Assembly: GCA_027923505.1 (NCBI GenBank)
Contig: BROI01000006.1
Span: forward strand, 744,001 to 808,000
Source of the DNA: Mayamaea pseudoterrestris
Lineage: Eukaryota; Bacillariophyta; Bacillariophyceae; Sellaphorales; Sellaphoraceae
DNA length: 64,000 nucleotides
Reading direction: 5' to 3'
A program made the position numbers and the translations under genes. A model generated the notes under the pieces. The model was not told the DNA's origin and searched no databases. It saw only the letters and a list, made by a program, of their open reading frames with translations. Numbering within the stretch: the first letter of the stretch is position 1; the number at the start of each line of letters is the position of its first letter. Below, piece by piece: positions 53,301-56,500 of this stretch.

Positions 53301-55085
53301 AAACTCATCCATGGGTTGAAACTTGTCAAAATCTTTAATCTCTTCCCACCGAATAAGTGCCTGTCCAAGTTCCTTTGCGTCAACAATGGCGGACGCCTTA
53401 CTCAATTTCGGTGCTGAGCCTTTACACTGCCACTCAATCATTGCTTGCTTAAGTTTCATGAACTTTGCCTGATCTTCGTCGTTAAAGTCATCCGGATTAA
53501 ATTTTCCAGCGCCATTCTTCAGCCACCATCTGAGGCACTTTTCCAGCTCTTTCCCGGCAACATCATCGGTCCCGAAATTCCAATCAGTCATAACGGCCTG
53601 GAGCTTTTTAAATCGATCCAAATCATCAGGACTGGCTAACGTTTCATCGAAATTCGCACCATGCTGACGCCACCAACCGATCAACCCTTCCAATTCCTCC
53701 ATGACCGCTTCAGACTGCTGCGGTGTCATGATTCCTTTGACGTTGATAGCGAGGGTTTTTATGCGACGAAACGCTTCGAGCTCGAACATGTCCATGTCAG
53801 CTTCATCGGTCGTCAAATTACGCTGCCAAAAGCTGCAGGCGTCACGAATCTCCTTCATAACAAATTCAAATCCGTCAGAAGTTACTGGTATGTCCTTGAT
53901 CTGCCAGTCTACAAACATTTGCTTGGCCTTGCGAAACATCGTAGCATCTTCAAAACTTGCACTATCCGCATCGAACATCATTCCCACGCAGTTCTTTTTC
54001 CACCAATCCGCAATCTCATATAGTTCGAGTCTCAAGCTTTCCGGATTTGTGTTATTCAAGCTAATCAAGACTAGTCCATGCTTGAATTTCTTAAACGGGT
54101 CGGTACTAATGATATTGTCCGCCGATATGCTGCGGTCACCATCCTTCGAAGTGTATCGAAAGGCGTTGAGCTGCGCCTCCAATTCCTTAGCAAGTTTCTC
54201 AGCTTTCTTGGGATCCTGGCCCGGTTCAAATTTGTATTGGATCGGCAGACTATGGGTCTGAAACCAATCAAACAAATTATTCACCTTCTTCATCTTGAGG
54301 ATGTTCGTTTCAAGAGCTGCAACATCTTCCTCGTAGGTGTGGTAATTTTCCTTCCACCACTTCAGGCTCGCGAGCATCATTTCCACAAGTTTGTCAGTGC
54401 TGTCAGACTTGTGCTTGCACCTCTGGAAAAACTTGCGAAGCTTGCCAGCTCGCTTCGCGTCGTCGTTGGATTTGTAAATGCGTCCAGAATCTGACCACCA
54501 CTGGACAATCTTCTGGAGTTCTTCGGCCGACTGCTCGAGCCCAGCCGCGTTCGAATGATTGTACTTTTGCAAAGTCGACGTCCACCAGTAAAGTGCCGAT
54601 TGCATCTTTCTAGTCCGTTCCATGGCTTCCTTGCTGCGCTCCGTCAAACCCGAGCCAAGCGCTTCGTATGTCAACTTGCGGTCTCTCAACGTACTCATAA
54701 TGTCAAACTTTTTAATGTCGACTGGCAAGAACTCGTCGTCATTGTTTAAGTCAATCAGATCCGGATCGTCGTCGTCCTCAAACTTGACAGTGGCGACAGC
54801 ACTCATATCATCCGCCTGGACCGTCGCTACACCCTTCTTGATCCAATCCAATGCCGACGCCATTTGACCCGCCAGTTGCAAAGCATCATCGGCGTTTTGC
54901 TCCGCCGCGAGTACTGACTTCATCGTCTTGGCCTTTGGAGGCCCAGTCGGTTTGCCTAGCGGTTTGGGCTTGGGTTTCTTCTTCTTCTTTCCGGCAACGG
55001 AGGCTCGACTCTCCAAGTCGTCGTGCGCCATCAAAGACTCCTCCTCATTGCTAGTCGTACCTCCGCCAAATCCAAAGAATGACAT
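26376..55085 (-). CDS. giant 9,569-residue Trp-repeat membrane protein with C-terminal LRR domain
   Basis: One uninterrupted 28.7 kb frame from the ATG ending at 55085 to TAA at 26376; no intron is needed. The order of parts is: (1) a basic N-terminus with KKKKPKPKP, no signal peptide; (2) residues about 80-1100, degenerate Trp-rich repeats (KCLRWWLKNG, GLIGWWRQHG); (3) about 1100-1640, WLR repeats with DDASVASF motifs; (4) about 1645-8810, some 155 tandem 46-residue units of the type WLRNNxPxPxxVDEPTL then xALANLAGIPLP; (5) about 8880-9135, Pro-rich, five WDWNR-type and three F[ED]F motifs; (6) a membrane helix about 9188-9209 (IVLPIWLSLPLVAAVTYM); (7) a Cys-capped LRR domain about 9260-9569 with seven GT[IVLF]P repeats ending MQCSCC. 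Diatom LRR membrane proteins share the layout N-terminal region-TM-LRR, which suggests a cytosolic repeat array and an external LRR. The 46-residue unit is probably a helical hairpin (inference). Function unknown. Confidence 0.93.
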   Translation of the reverse strand: MSFFGFGGGTTSNEEESLMAHDDLESRASVAGKKKKKPKPKPLGKPTGPPKAKTMKSVLAAEQNADDALQLAGQMASALDWIKKGVATVQADDMSAVATVKFEDDDDPDLIDLNNDDEFLPVDIKKFDIMSTLRDRKLTYEALGSGLTERSKEAMERTRKMQSALYWWTSTLQKYNHSNAAGLEQSAEELQKIVQWWSDSGRIYKSNDDAKRAGKLRKFFQRCKHKSDSTDKLVEMMLASLKWWKENYHTYEEDVAALETNILKMKKVNNLFDWFQTHSLPIQYKFEPGQDPKKAEKLAKELEAQLNAFRYTSKDGDRSISADNIISTDPFKKFKHGLVLISLNNTNPESLRLELYEIADWWKKNCVGMMFDADSASFEDATMFRKAKQMFVDWQIKDIPVTSDGFEFVMKEIRDACSFWQRNLTTDEADMDMFELEAFRRIKTLAINVKGIMTPQQSEAVMEELEGLIGWWRQHGANFDETLASPDDLDRFKKLQAVMTDWNFGTDDVAGKELEKCLRWWLKNGAGKFNPDDFNDEDQAKFMKLKQAMIEWQCKGSAPKLSKASAIVDAKELGQALIRWEEIKDFDKFQPMDEFVVDKLKHIFSQFCTASDNDLMAFMRNPTSIKTVADALSDWDRMGSHVRLVDMPKLKDPKTETAMKNVLESLLEWRRTKQYGDISAGDAKIYAHEMLDAFSWYERDGRSFDVEKARKQAGEFMFYAQNVSDALAWMADPTELRAAGNLNFCLADINRAESLEQARALEAQLRWFSKNGKDVSAEAITEEEMMQKAKDLAQFWSNFRALDPKQAKEAVITMEELLLWGRNRSKGLDVDDPARAELLDRLFSLWAPGRRPQSAKETKSMCKELSEALQWWRNAQFVCNPDKLSSVDRSKLDLLLDLAQIVNSWKGSEKEIDVLAWTRGPNANDEMVSELDANMKDIMSWFQGPPQPKVMLPKSDKGKLEKVKATATWWTRVPKQEDPIPSELDNLYAKFAELKPLLKWWTDVGRIFAVRNGLVVPDEADTLDRKLKSAFKWLDHVVHEGKVPQGAIDEANEITNALNWLRGKDSRAIDEYSVADSKRGVLQIPRALTFNDTLTEEEKRVKEMEDALGWLRNNDLNYDDPDLDEMSVMTMQKIEAIVPGARDKDQADIIGTMENALNFIRHREIDIDRGLDDVSVGTSFKRAKAAGILPKTEEELRASEMQNALSWLRSNDAALVLDDPSVASFKSLGLGAPGALRQADMVSGLDWIRRESNLKGFDDLDDLSSIGRSQIAGDFARPSTEELRAKEMADALAWMRNPGNADANDTDNISIASSFKSIGGSKVGRGAGGTADALDWLRGGVPKMPGFDDDSFASRGTRADPELNDEQRRSRDMSDALNWLKGNNVPGDSGPVDDASVLSFRSIDDPTPRSDMAQALNWLRGTDIQKTGELDDASVASNRSVAVRPLTEEQKRAKTMADALNWIKSSADDASLASFKSAGGTKLDKMPNDVANAVKWLQGGAAIGVDDVSVAPTDQLSSEQKRAKAMSDALAWMRSSGTLPHVDDASMVSFQAPIADFKGHTKLDGDMEKALQRLRSKDYAGVSNDDPSLSRYSGVASAPLTDEQRRAKAMAIALRKLRGGGSVDDVLDFADNSEMGLANSQVESALNWLRENRPNLDDLDDETINAFRNLAGLPVVRGEIRKDDKAKVMDDALLWLRQHEVHFDDVNDDVLLKLAELAGMDVPIRGPATLGGKEKAFQSAADWLRNNKARYGDVDDDTFYALADLAGIELPKGIISKDAQQAAFDEALTWLRRNTIETENLGEIDVHTLESLTKFAGIGMPQPRISADDRRAVLINTLSWLRNKNALSFGVVDDEMLDAFVELTGVQAPVGTLSLDEKAEVMEEVVSWLRKNTPAEADLNDDIIAALVRLPLSATEIPQVDPTSEMSSQAVVNASLDWLRSAKLRGEDLDDSAVEALAYLAGIKMPVGHIPRASKLQIADDAIKWLRNNNVQIGDVNEPSLKGLADLAGVSMPQRRLSPTEKQTLLNASVSWLRNNCLKAGDLTTTEIGALANISGIPVNATFMNLTAKNKVIQDVLSWIRNQKALESRDLDDRSMRALASLAGISVPRGELEVRQKQQIIDDSINWLRRNVPSSATLDDATARVLANLTSRSLKSMLSKAATEKIALGALQWLRNGNNPNFDDIDDMSTQEIVNLAGISCQIGALTPESKKEVLNRAVSWLRKNNLPPYEDLSDSTLHALANLGSSPILYPPLPSAAKKRVIESATCWLRNYEPSDTAVVDDDAIRALATLAGMPVPIGNLLPDAKLKRIDDVVSWLRQNTPTVACFSESMILALANLTGITMPQGCLTPATKKSLVDAAMDWIRNNNDLRANCMTDDDIIALSHLANLTPMKGVITVEEKRQSLNESLVWLRNNKALPTDLSEPEVYALANLVGLSMHLLTAPHSSKQKLMDDALAWIRNTDDIPTDIDDDNLRHLCNVAGVSLASTIKPQDKTRAIEMAWNWLRSNDPPKAACDDSTLDALLNVTQITAPVASLPLSIKGKLAVDALDWIRNRDSLAVASIDDHSVRKLAKLAGVPVSQGRLEPQEKSKLLKDSIRWLRINNLPHEKLDDPTLMALVNVTGVAVPTFALPASVKLDLSERALLWIRNHGVPCTDKVEDDSVRDLASLAGVSVPAGCRLTPKDKSAALDEAINWLRKNDTPRDAVDDHTLSALLSVTSLPIPACKISLSTKKRIIKTSMDWLRNNSPRAVDTDEETIRQLSNICGIYVPTGKLGLKEQQERLDCAIVWLRNNFFSPENLDDPETLALANIAGIPMPGMPLCNAAKRQVISEAVNWLRNNTLPLDSVDDNMLTMLANLAGISVPSKLSPEKKSSVLDASYAWLRNNDPKTQDIDELMLESLANLANISLPGVELSLAAKEKLCEESWDWLRVKGTNPDDLDDASIIHLANLAGISMVSGKLGPAARRDILEKSMNWLRNNRLKAHDLEDPVIHALVNASVAYPRRGLLSRPALEATAEDALNWLRNNSPLPIEMDADILMQLSILAGLSLPNGPHTPGKQKELIEQFVLWTRQCKPCVADLADPILSALCNIAGVEVPLSKSALAKKQAADAALDWIRNNDVNMGDFDEPSLVCLANVAGISFPRRKMNQKKKKEILDQTIDWLRSSTPSTDILSDEGLKALANLGGIPVTGLLPSDTKRQVTDDAVLWLRNNTLVTDELAESDVRTLCNVAGMPLPLGKLTPKMKNQALDDAVNWIRKNGLVSSIIDDPDVYALAQIVGIVMPHSRFALTPTTKIAQEALNWLRINTPSHKNIDDASIRILASISGISIPYGKIDTAKKAKALDDVVSWLRCNGLSDENITDPVATALTNLAGFPLPPGSLSPTDRERVTLDILHWTRNADVKASDFDTPSLSALSTLANVSAPQGNMTTRQKMCIFDHVINWLRNSDLEEVDIDGPTLCALANVAQVDLPLPLSSLAKREAIDKAVSWLRQNTPNASTLDVGELTCLANLAGVPMAPSNLTLSEKTAIVEECILWLRRNDPAPAIISDALLQSLANVAGIPMPSGYSPPPNKTVEDAVEWIRNNSPPKIENFHDSDLRVLANVASVHAPRGTIPPHIKKTILDKCWDWLRDNDIAARSLSDPCIVEALSKVTHGDTPRGFPKTAKNAADDALNWLRSNRPSADEVDEPALEVLATFAGLTLPSRQLLPDERKRLLGDTVDWLRNNDIYADQLSDPVIESLVNLAGMTLPLGTPVTASPTRTKEVAIDWLRNNMPRVEDVDEGTLRPLAKMAGIAVPCGLLPAEAKKDLLKETVKWVRQNNPLPRDLDAPEIIQSLVNISEASVPEGYDKAPKVLTEESLQWLRNNEPSATDIDDDTLIELCNLAGIPLPYTRVSAEKKQQVIEEAVEWLRHNDAPKDDLSDDAIQSIANIAGMPMPHNYVSTSNMAAQEALEWIRNNKPPEAGTLDATTLKTLSNVVHLKLPRGTLPAGKRNELLDQTWKWLRNNEPTPKNLKDPAFVSALVSVAGLSLPRGSAKSPKAIGEDAINWLRSNEPVLGNVEIPVLQKIANLAGVSMPTHSSAKEQEAVADMLNWLRSNGDSISYVDEAFVEALANVAGIPIPTGRIPKSERPQVLRDALEWLRNNSPDAAHVDASSLKTLAKLAGIELPKASLSLEQKRALDDALTWLRNNEPNFAEMDLPTIQSLATLAGMPMLKYSSPGGGGTTIIEDSLNWLRNNTIDHDDVDLDTLNSLANLAGIPLPQAELTDAQRKMFPDLLKWLRTNNVQPDDVDDETLGAFANLAGLFVPRVIARDECGPLVLDDCLDWIRSHDPNFDALDFPTFHSLLNLAGTPLPHQKLTPEQEKAFDDTLEWYRNSSITTSDVDEPSLVALAGLAGLALPEDRAARDVNKPIILDQALTWLRNNDPSPADLNEATLRTLANLAGVPVPQRKLSPDERTALEDAVEWIRSSSIKPINVSDDALHALANVAGLSLPMKRLPPEVRSKVLESALEWLRNNEPQTNQMNLPVLRAIANCAGQTIPNGNLNFEQKLSLEETLEWLRNHDPHPDKVNNEALKALASLSGLALPCGDIMPHQKSGVLEASIKWLRNNDPDPIAVDAPMLQSLATLAGLPIKKGRLAKDQMDALDKSVDWLRNNKPHPADLDQPALLALANVAGIPLPVAKTLPKDKTTIVENALNWLRNNSPNPELVDTPTLQALSNLAGVPVPKESLTSAQRESLDKALNWIRNTNIKPEDVGEPVLRALASIAGVPVPARRISAKDKPQILDESLTWLRKNNLKPQDVDETTLLSLATLAGIPMPSHQLSSEQSEALQDIVDWVRNSEIKPSDLDEAVLDALATLAGIPMPREHITPKSKPKILEHALSWLRNNDPNPATVDETTLQSLATLAGVPIPQKPLTALQKGALDDTLEWIRTHEIAPGDVTEPMLEALATLSGIPVPKEQVRLKEKSKFLESAFDWLRSNSPDPDDVDEAVLLPLATLAGIAVPHKKLSPCEKKAFEDSLTWLRTNTILSESVDPGSLDTLASLAGIPIPTCSAYPDKASTVNQSLEWLRNNDPHPRIVDLPLIAPLANLAGIPFPENKDRSASVDISPKTQTMDQHQGPQSKIVDFQDVKRLASLAGLPMPTSNFTPAKQEVLSKSLNWIRNNDLVPDDIDEATMQAMANLAGIPLPIKVQSKDKQKIIANAVEWLRHNDPNPIALDAPTLQSLATLAGLPIPKGSLAKDQMDALDKSVDWLRNNKPHPADLDQPALLALANVAGIPLPVAKTLPKDKTTIVENALNWLRNNSPNPELVDTPTLQALSNLAGVPVPKESLTSAQRESLDKAVNWIRNTNIKPEDVGKPVLRALASIVGVPVPARKILAKDKPQILDESLTWLRKNNLKPHDVDETTLLSLATLAGIPMPSHQLSLEQSEALQDMVDWVRNNEIKPSDLDEAELDALATLAGIPMPREHITPKSKPKILGHALSWLRNNDPNPATVDETTLQSLATLAGVPIPQKPLTALQKGALDDTLEWIRTHEIAPGDVTEPMLEALATLSGIPVPKERIKPKDKPKVLGNALDWLRSNVPMPGVIDEPSLQALANLAGVPMPCTSIAPDQQMALNDIVKWIRHNEPRGADMDKPTLQALANLAGIPLPQDQLSPIDQKELVEDCLTWLRSNDPKLEAIEEFTLHSLANLAGLPCPRRLISPKQEEALNDTVEWLRNTGVHPDELDKPTMQALANLSGIPMTHSINAMDNDIVAENAINWLRNQDPELEGIDEGSLHPLAELAGLPMPVNFTSAKQEVLSKSLNWIRNNNLVPDDIDEATMQAMANLAGIPLPIKVQSKDKPKIIANAVEWLRNNDPNPIAVDAPTLQSLATLAGLPLPKGRLAKDQMDALDKSVDWLRNNRPHPADLDQPALLALANVAGIPLPVAKTLPKDKTTIVENALKWLRNNSPNPELVDTPTLQALSNLAGVPVPKESLTSAQRESLDKALNWIRNTNIKPEDVGEPVLRALASIAGVPVPARRIPAKDKPQILDESLTWLRKNNLKPQDVDETTLLSLATLAGIPMPSHQLSSEQSEALQDMVDWVRNSEIKPSDLDEGVVDALATLAGIPMPREHITPKSKPKILEHALSWLRNNDPNPASVDETTLHSLATLAGVPIPRKPLTALQKGALDDTLEWIRTHEIAPGDVTEPMLEALATLSGIPVPKERIKPKDKPKVLGNALDWLRSNDPMPGVIDEPSLQALANLAGVPMPCTSIAPDQHMALNDIVKWIRHNEPRGADMDKPTLQALANLAGIPLPQDQLSPIDQKELVEDCLTWLRSNDPSPTNVDIPSLQALANLAGVPLPRRQLDVNQQAALDDCFNWLRNNTPSQDAVDDLALNALRNITGIPLSHKTTTNSEVVLKNAVNWIRQNNLELDDVNEPILNALCNLAGIPMPKMQTLPEKEKAFYNSLQWIRNNNPDPGRVNAPTLEALASLAGIPLPRQPLTQKEKTKAISDCVDWIRSKKIDYDGIDEPTTKTLAKLASQPLADHSPEVKETALNKALDWLRNSEVIPTCDEPTGFALCNLAGVPMPSQLLPMDQKIGALQQATNWLRTHQPTGNNLDQSTAEALANLAGIPTPRYFHENEKPKMLDNAINWIRHNDPKPEKLDDPTLKILANLAGLPVPRKVMSQEELDVLDEAITWLRNHQPTEQYLEEPVLEALTNLAGIPSARHVPKSEQPQLLEDFMNWIRQNKPDPDDVDEPALRAMANLAGIPLPRSRLSPEQENVLAVATEWLRSHKPAEDELDELAVEALANLAGIPTPRAIHKSQKTKVVDDAMNWVRSNNPVPENVDEPTLCALANLAGVPLPQSQLTPEQISTLDATTEWLRNNKPKAHELGDPALEALANLAGVPTPRQIPGSKVGKIVDDAMNWVRNHHPDPKEVDEPTLRALANLAGIPLPRMPLTPAQEAVLNSATEWLRNHKPLEKLHDQPTLDALANLAGIPSQRHIPKSEKPQVIDAALNWIRSNNPKPENVDEPTLRALANLAGVPLPCSPMSEEQIAVLETTIEWLRGHNPAADQINEPTLKALANLAGIPIPKTVPMSQKPGILDQAMTWLRDNQPDPAKVDVPTLQALANLAGVPLPRSPLTPEQINILNETTEWLRSSAPTAADIDEPTLDALANLAGIPTPREIPKSQQPMLIEKVINWLRSNNPKPQEIDQPTLRALANLAGVPLPRSTLTPDQAGILSDTTEWLRNQSFKPGELDEPTIEALANLAGVPTPRSIPTSEQPQVVDKAWNWIRSNKPDPKDIDEPTLRALANLAGVPIPHCPLSHEQQNALNDCVDWLRSHPPLVNELDKPTLDAIANLAGVPSPRHIPLPDWPNVVDSAVNWLRQNEPNPNLADGPNLQALANLAGVPLPRQMLTHEQQLVLDDAIEWLRTHVPKDNEIDEPTAEALANLAELPTRRHIPTSQKAKILDEAMNWIRHNDPKPKNIDTPSLQALANLAGIPVPRKVMSQEELDVLDEAITWLRNHQPTEQYLDEPVLEALTNLAGIPSARHVPKSEQPQLLEDFMNWIRQNKPDPDDVDEPALRAMANLAGIPLPRSRLSPEQENVLAVATEWLRSHKPAEDELDELAVEALANLAGIPTPRAIHKSQKTKVVDDAMNWVRSNNPVPENVDEPTLCALANLAGVPLPQSQLTPEQISTLDATTEWLRNNKPKAHELGGPALEALANLAGVPTPRQIPESKVGKIVDDAMNWVRNHHPDPKEVDEPTLRALANLAGIPLPRMPLTPAQEAVLNSATEWLRNHKPLEKLHDQPTLDALANLAGIPSQRHIPKSEKPQVIDTALNWIQSNNPKPENVDEPTLRALANLAGVPLPCSPMSEEQIAVLETTIEWLRGHNPAADQINEPTLKALANLAGIPIPKTVPMSQKPGILDQAMTWLRDNQPDPAKVDVPTLQALANLAGVPLPRSPLTPEQINILNETTEWLRSSAPTAADIDEPTLDALANLAGIPTPREIPKSQQPMLIEKVINWLRSNNPKPQEIDQPTLRALANLAGVPLPRSTLTPDQAGILSDTTEWLRNQSFKPGELDEPTIEALANLAGVPTPRSIPTSEQPQVVDKAWNWIRSNKPDPKDIDEPTLRALANLAGVPIPHCPLSHEQQNALNDCVDWLRSHPPLVNELDKPTLDALANLAGIPSPRDVSLTQKSHVLDTAINWIRSNNPKPENVDEPTLRALANLAGVPLPCKQLSFEHQKPLNDTLEWLRNNPPSENDIDKPTLDALANLARIPTPRTVPSSEQGPLLHDALKWIRENTPTLGDVDEPTLRALANIAGVALPRSRLLPEFQKPLDDTVDWIRSHPPNAGELTEPTMSALMNLAGIPTPRTTPPSGQQSSVDDAMNWLRGNTPNLDDVDEPTLRALANLAGVPLPRSHLSPEFQKPFEDTVNWIRSLSPSAVEVTEPTMSALMNLAGTPTPREILSCEKPLIVEDAMNWIRTNHPLVDNVDETTLLSLANLAGIPLPRTPTSRKEAVDDAVNWLRKNNPIPNDVDEPSLRAFANMAGISLPKCPIDDDQKKQVLSDSVDWLRKHPPTPKSIEELDEPSLQALVKTAGVNLPKKPLAEPELDWARRSQTPILSGHIHQPADIVNVPGLPLPSHIPPTELKEALDAVMDWLRNNNPQVDDVDEDTVQAFANLAGVPLPRQLTPEDKTNVLDDSLDWLRRKGPAHEIDEPTLNNLLNLAGVPPPRGSLNADEKKAAVDNALDWLRGHEPNPDEIDEPALEALANIAGVPLPRQLSPANKKKAMEEALEWMRNPNAPSVEEEVPGAIKPPIIGSSSASAFPPDDSRPEDVEKVLDWLRNKGADIPDALGPKPQGQLVPQASNYHPKKATEVPEASPAWDWNRNRPIPGNEVPPDTQGILSPNEGLPRHIPGGDETDGLPAWDWNRNRPTPGTGEPSPFSGPFGPQGTTPSRPGKNDVFDDEPDMDWNRQRAVPADEELAPVGFGPTGPQEGLPPRPRHDDNTSDKSPEWDWNRSRPQHASFEYVSEKPKPNTKPVVDDEDYPGWDWRRGPPPPKKAPETHDIFEFSSNKPASGRSEPRAEHQDRPETYNDFEFTSTKPKPPAGSMPKTSPETYDDFDFTSSKPIYPVGSPDVENPSAPWASNPDEEDDTGAGPRPMSIPEDIYNEPEEEEKEAPKGIVLPIWLSLPLVAAVTYMGASSIAVPPPAGGTPPMLGFNPAAPISNTPHTLPNLPIPPSLPCVQSAECGYIMGAIDPALPPQTRDLINIPGTCQNWAREWLRTGKDIMEFQVERIRQRFAMALMYCEFNGDNWLEGDLWVSDLHECDWYTMIGVDPCGRFEEYQIIRNYGQQMRGTLPPEISMLSTLWEITLSDNLLSGTIPSDFVKLSELDTFSLSFNLFKGTIPDFMWQFEDMVYLDMAYNFFTGTIPNNVPLTEPNLRTLFLENNDISGSIPSDFGKLDWQRLHLDGNRLTGTVPADINAPKIEELLLHNNQLTGTFPASEFATDFAGKTSKLRQVTLFNNDMSGDVDAMCDLMFAGNLATFEVDLGKMQCSCCTQGGI
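30545..35081 (-). repeat. recent in-frame duplication of about 2.05 kb within the array (offset 2,484 bp)
   Basis: 30545-32597 and 33029-35081 are nearly identical; by eye about ten single-base differences. The offset of 2,484 bp is exactly 18 monomers or 9 A/B dimers. About 430 bp (three units) of unrelated array sequence lies between the two copies. Confidence 0.9.
36101..41264 (-). repeat. triplicated block within the array (offsets 1,944 and 1,806 bp)
   Basis: Copies at about 36101-37722, 38045-39669 and 40195-41264 are nearly identical. The offsets are 14 and 13 monomers plus 12 bp each, so reading frame is kept and the extra comes from slightly long units. A 3 bp indel near the low-coordinate to high-coordinate end (37705/39650 area) separates copies 1 and 2. 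Copy 3 is truncated to about 1.06 kb. Confidence 0.88.
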
Positions 55086-55276
55086 GGTCGTTTGCGGCTA
55101 CTGATGCTGGTCGAGTAAAACTAGTGTGCTGATTGCTGTTTTTTTTTTGTTTTTTTTGTAAATTGCTACCAAAAGGACCCTTTCGTAATCGACGAAAAAC
55201 TGACGAAACAGTCGGTGTGTACAGGCTTCCTTTTTGTGTACTCGAAGCCTTCCCAAACTGTGGCAGCAAGCAGTCG

Positions 55277-56044
55277 ATGAGACAACGTAAGGAAGGAGCG
55301 ATGCAACATCTCTCATCGAGACTTGCCACTTGGCCGCAAAAATCCTCTTTCACGTACCTTCTTGCAAACAATCAAAAGCCGTGCTACAGTAATGAAATAC
55401 ATCGTGTGAGTACCCTACAAAGTCTCTTATTCAAAGCGCCATATCACGACTGCGATGATGTAGCACATCACTTCTCCATGTCACTCTCGCGAGGGTTGGC
55501 GTTTCCACGCACCTTAACTCCGAACGGTATCGCTGCCGATGCTACGAATCACTATATGTACGATAAAAAGATGCTAAATTCTACACTCGAAAGCTCTTCC
55601 AAACTTCCAAACGATGCTACACCTCTACGTCTCTTTCTGATTTCTTCAGGTTGGCAGGCATCATCACGTCCCAAGATCAAGATTCCAGCCGGCGTTGAAG
55701 AAGCCATCAAAATGACTGTCTGTGTGACTCCGGCTAGTGACCGACGGAACGAAATGACCGAACTTATTCGTCACGATGACGTTTTTTATGTGATCTTTCG
55801 AGCGAGGCGGCCACGCCGGATCTGCTCTCACAAATTCGTTTTTTGCCGTCAACATGGCTCAACATGGCCGTCAACATGGCTCAACATTGCCGTCAACATG
55901 GCTCAACATTGCCGTCAACATGGCTCAACATTGCCGTCAACCTGGCTCAACATCTCAACATGGCTCAACATCTCAACATGGCCATCAAGATGGCTCAACA
56001 TGGCCGTCAACATGACACCAACGGGTCGTCGCCATCAAGCGTGA
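55277..56044 (+). CDS. doubtful hypothetical protein, 255 codons
   Basis: An open frame from ATG 55277 with no recognisable domain. Upstream the frame is open from a TTG but that part is T-rich leader-like sequence. The last 60 codons are translated minisatellite (repeating QHGST, STWLN, AVNMAQH), which argues against a conserved protein. It lies in the promoter side of two divergent genes. It may be a chance frame or a young gene; transcript evidence would be needed. Confidence 0.22.
   Translation: MRQRKEGAMQHLSSRLATWPQKSSFTYLLANNQKPCYSNEIHRVSTLQSLLFKAPYHDCDDVAHHFSMSLSRGLAFPRTLTPNGIAADATNHYMYDKKMLNSTLESSSKLPNDATPLRLFLISSGWQASSRPKIKIPAGVEEAIKMTVCVTPASDRRNEMTELIRHDDVFYVIFRARRPRRICSHKFVFCRQHGSTWPSTWLNIAVNMAQHCRQHGSTLPSTWLNISTWLNISTWPSRWLNMAVNMTPTGRRHQA
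55845..56014. repeat. 22 bp minisatellite
   Basis: About seven to eight copies of GCCGTCAACATGGCTCAACA plus TT or TG, the first four nearly perfect. The later part is interrupted by shorter units made of TCTCAACATGGCTCAACA. It ends at GCCGTCAACATGAC. Confidence 0.9.
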
Positions 56045-56500
56045 CGGGGAACGACAATTATTTGGCTGCGTCTTTATATGCGGTGTTCTGTAAGAGTCTA
56101 TGCATGAAAAAGCACACGATACCGAATGAGAACTAGGAGACCGAGAGCGTTGGTGCTGGGCATTCCTCTACTCTTTCTGAGCCTGGTTGGATTTGTGGAC
56201 TGACAGTGAATCGTTGCGCTATGAAAGTTCACAAAGTCCCTTGCACTGCGTCACAAAATATTACAGGTTACAGCGATCTTTCTTGTGTAAGTCGCCGGCA
56301 TTTACAGTTGGTGTTCAGCTTTTGCCGGTGGCGCAGGTGGCTCGTTGTGGCCACAATATGTTGCATATCGCAGCGGTTCACAATGGAAGCCTAATGACGT
56401 CGTCGACCCAATGAGATCGGCACAATCCAAGCGAAAAAGGGTCCGCGGCCATTCGCCACCATGGCGCATTGATCCGATCGTTTGAAACAAATTTTTAACC

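Larger units (their letters stand above)
55086..56500. other. 1.4 kb divergent region between the giant gene and the PPR gene
   Basis: It should hold both promoters. On the giant gene side is an A-rich leader on the minus strand (T-runs at about 55139-55158 on the plus strand). A doubtful open frame and a 22 bp minisatellite inside it are listed separately. 56050-56500 shows nothing coding. Confidence 0.5.
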
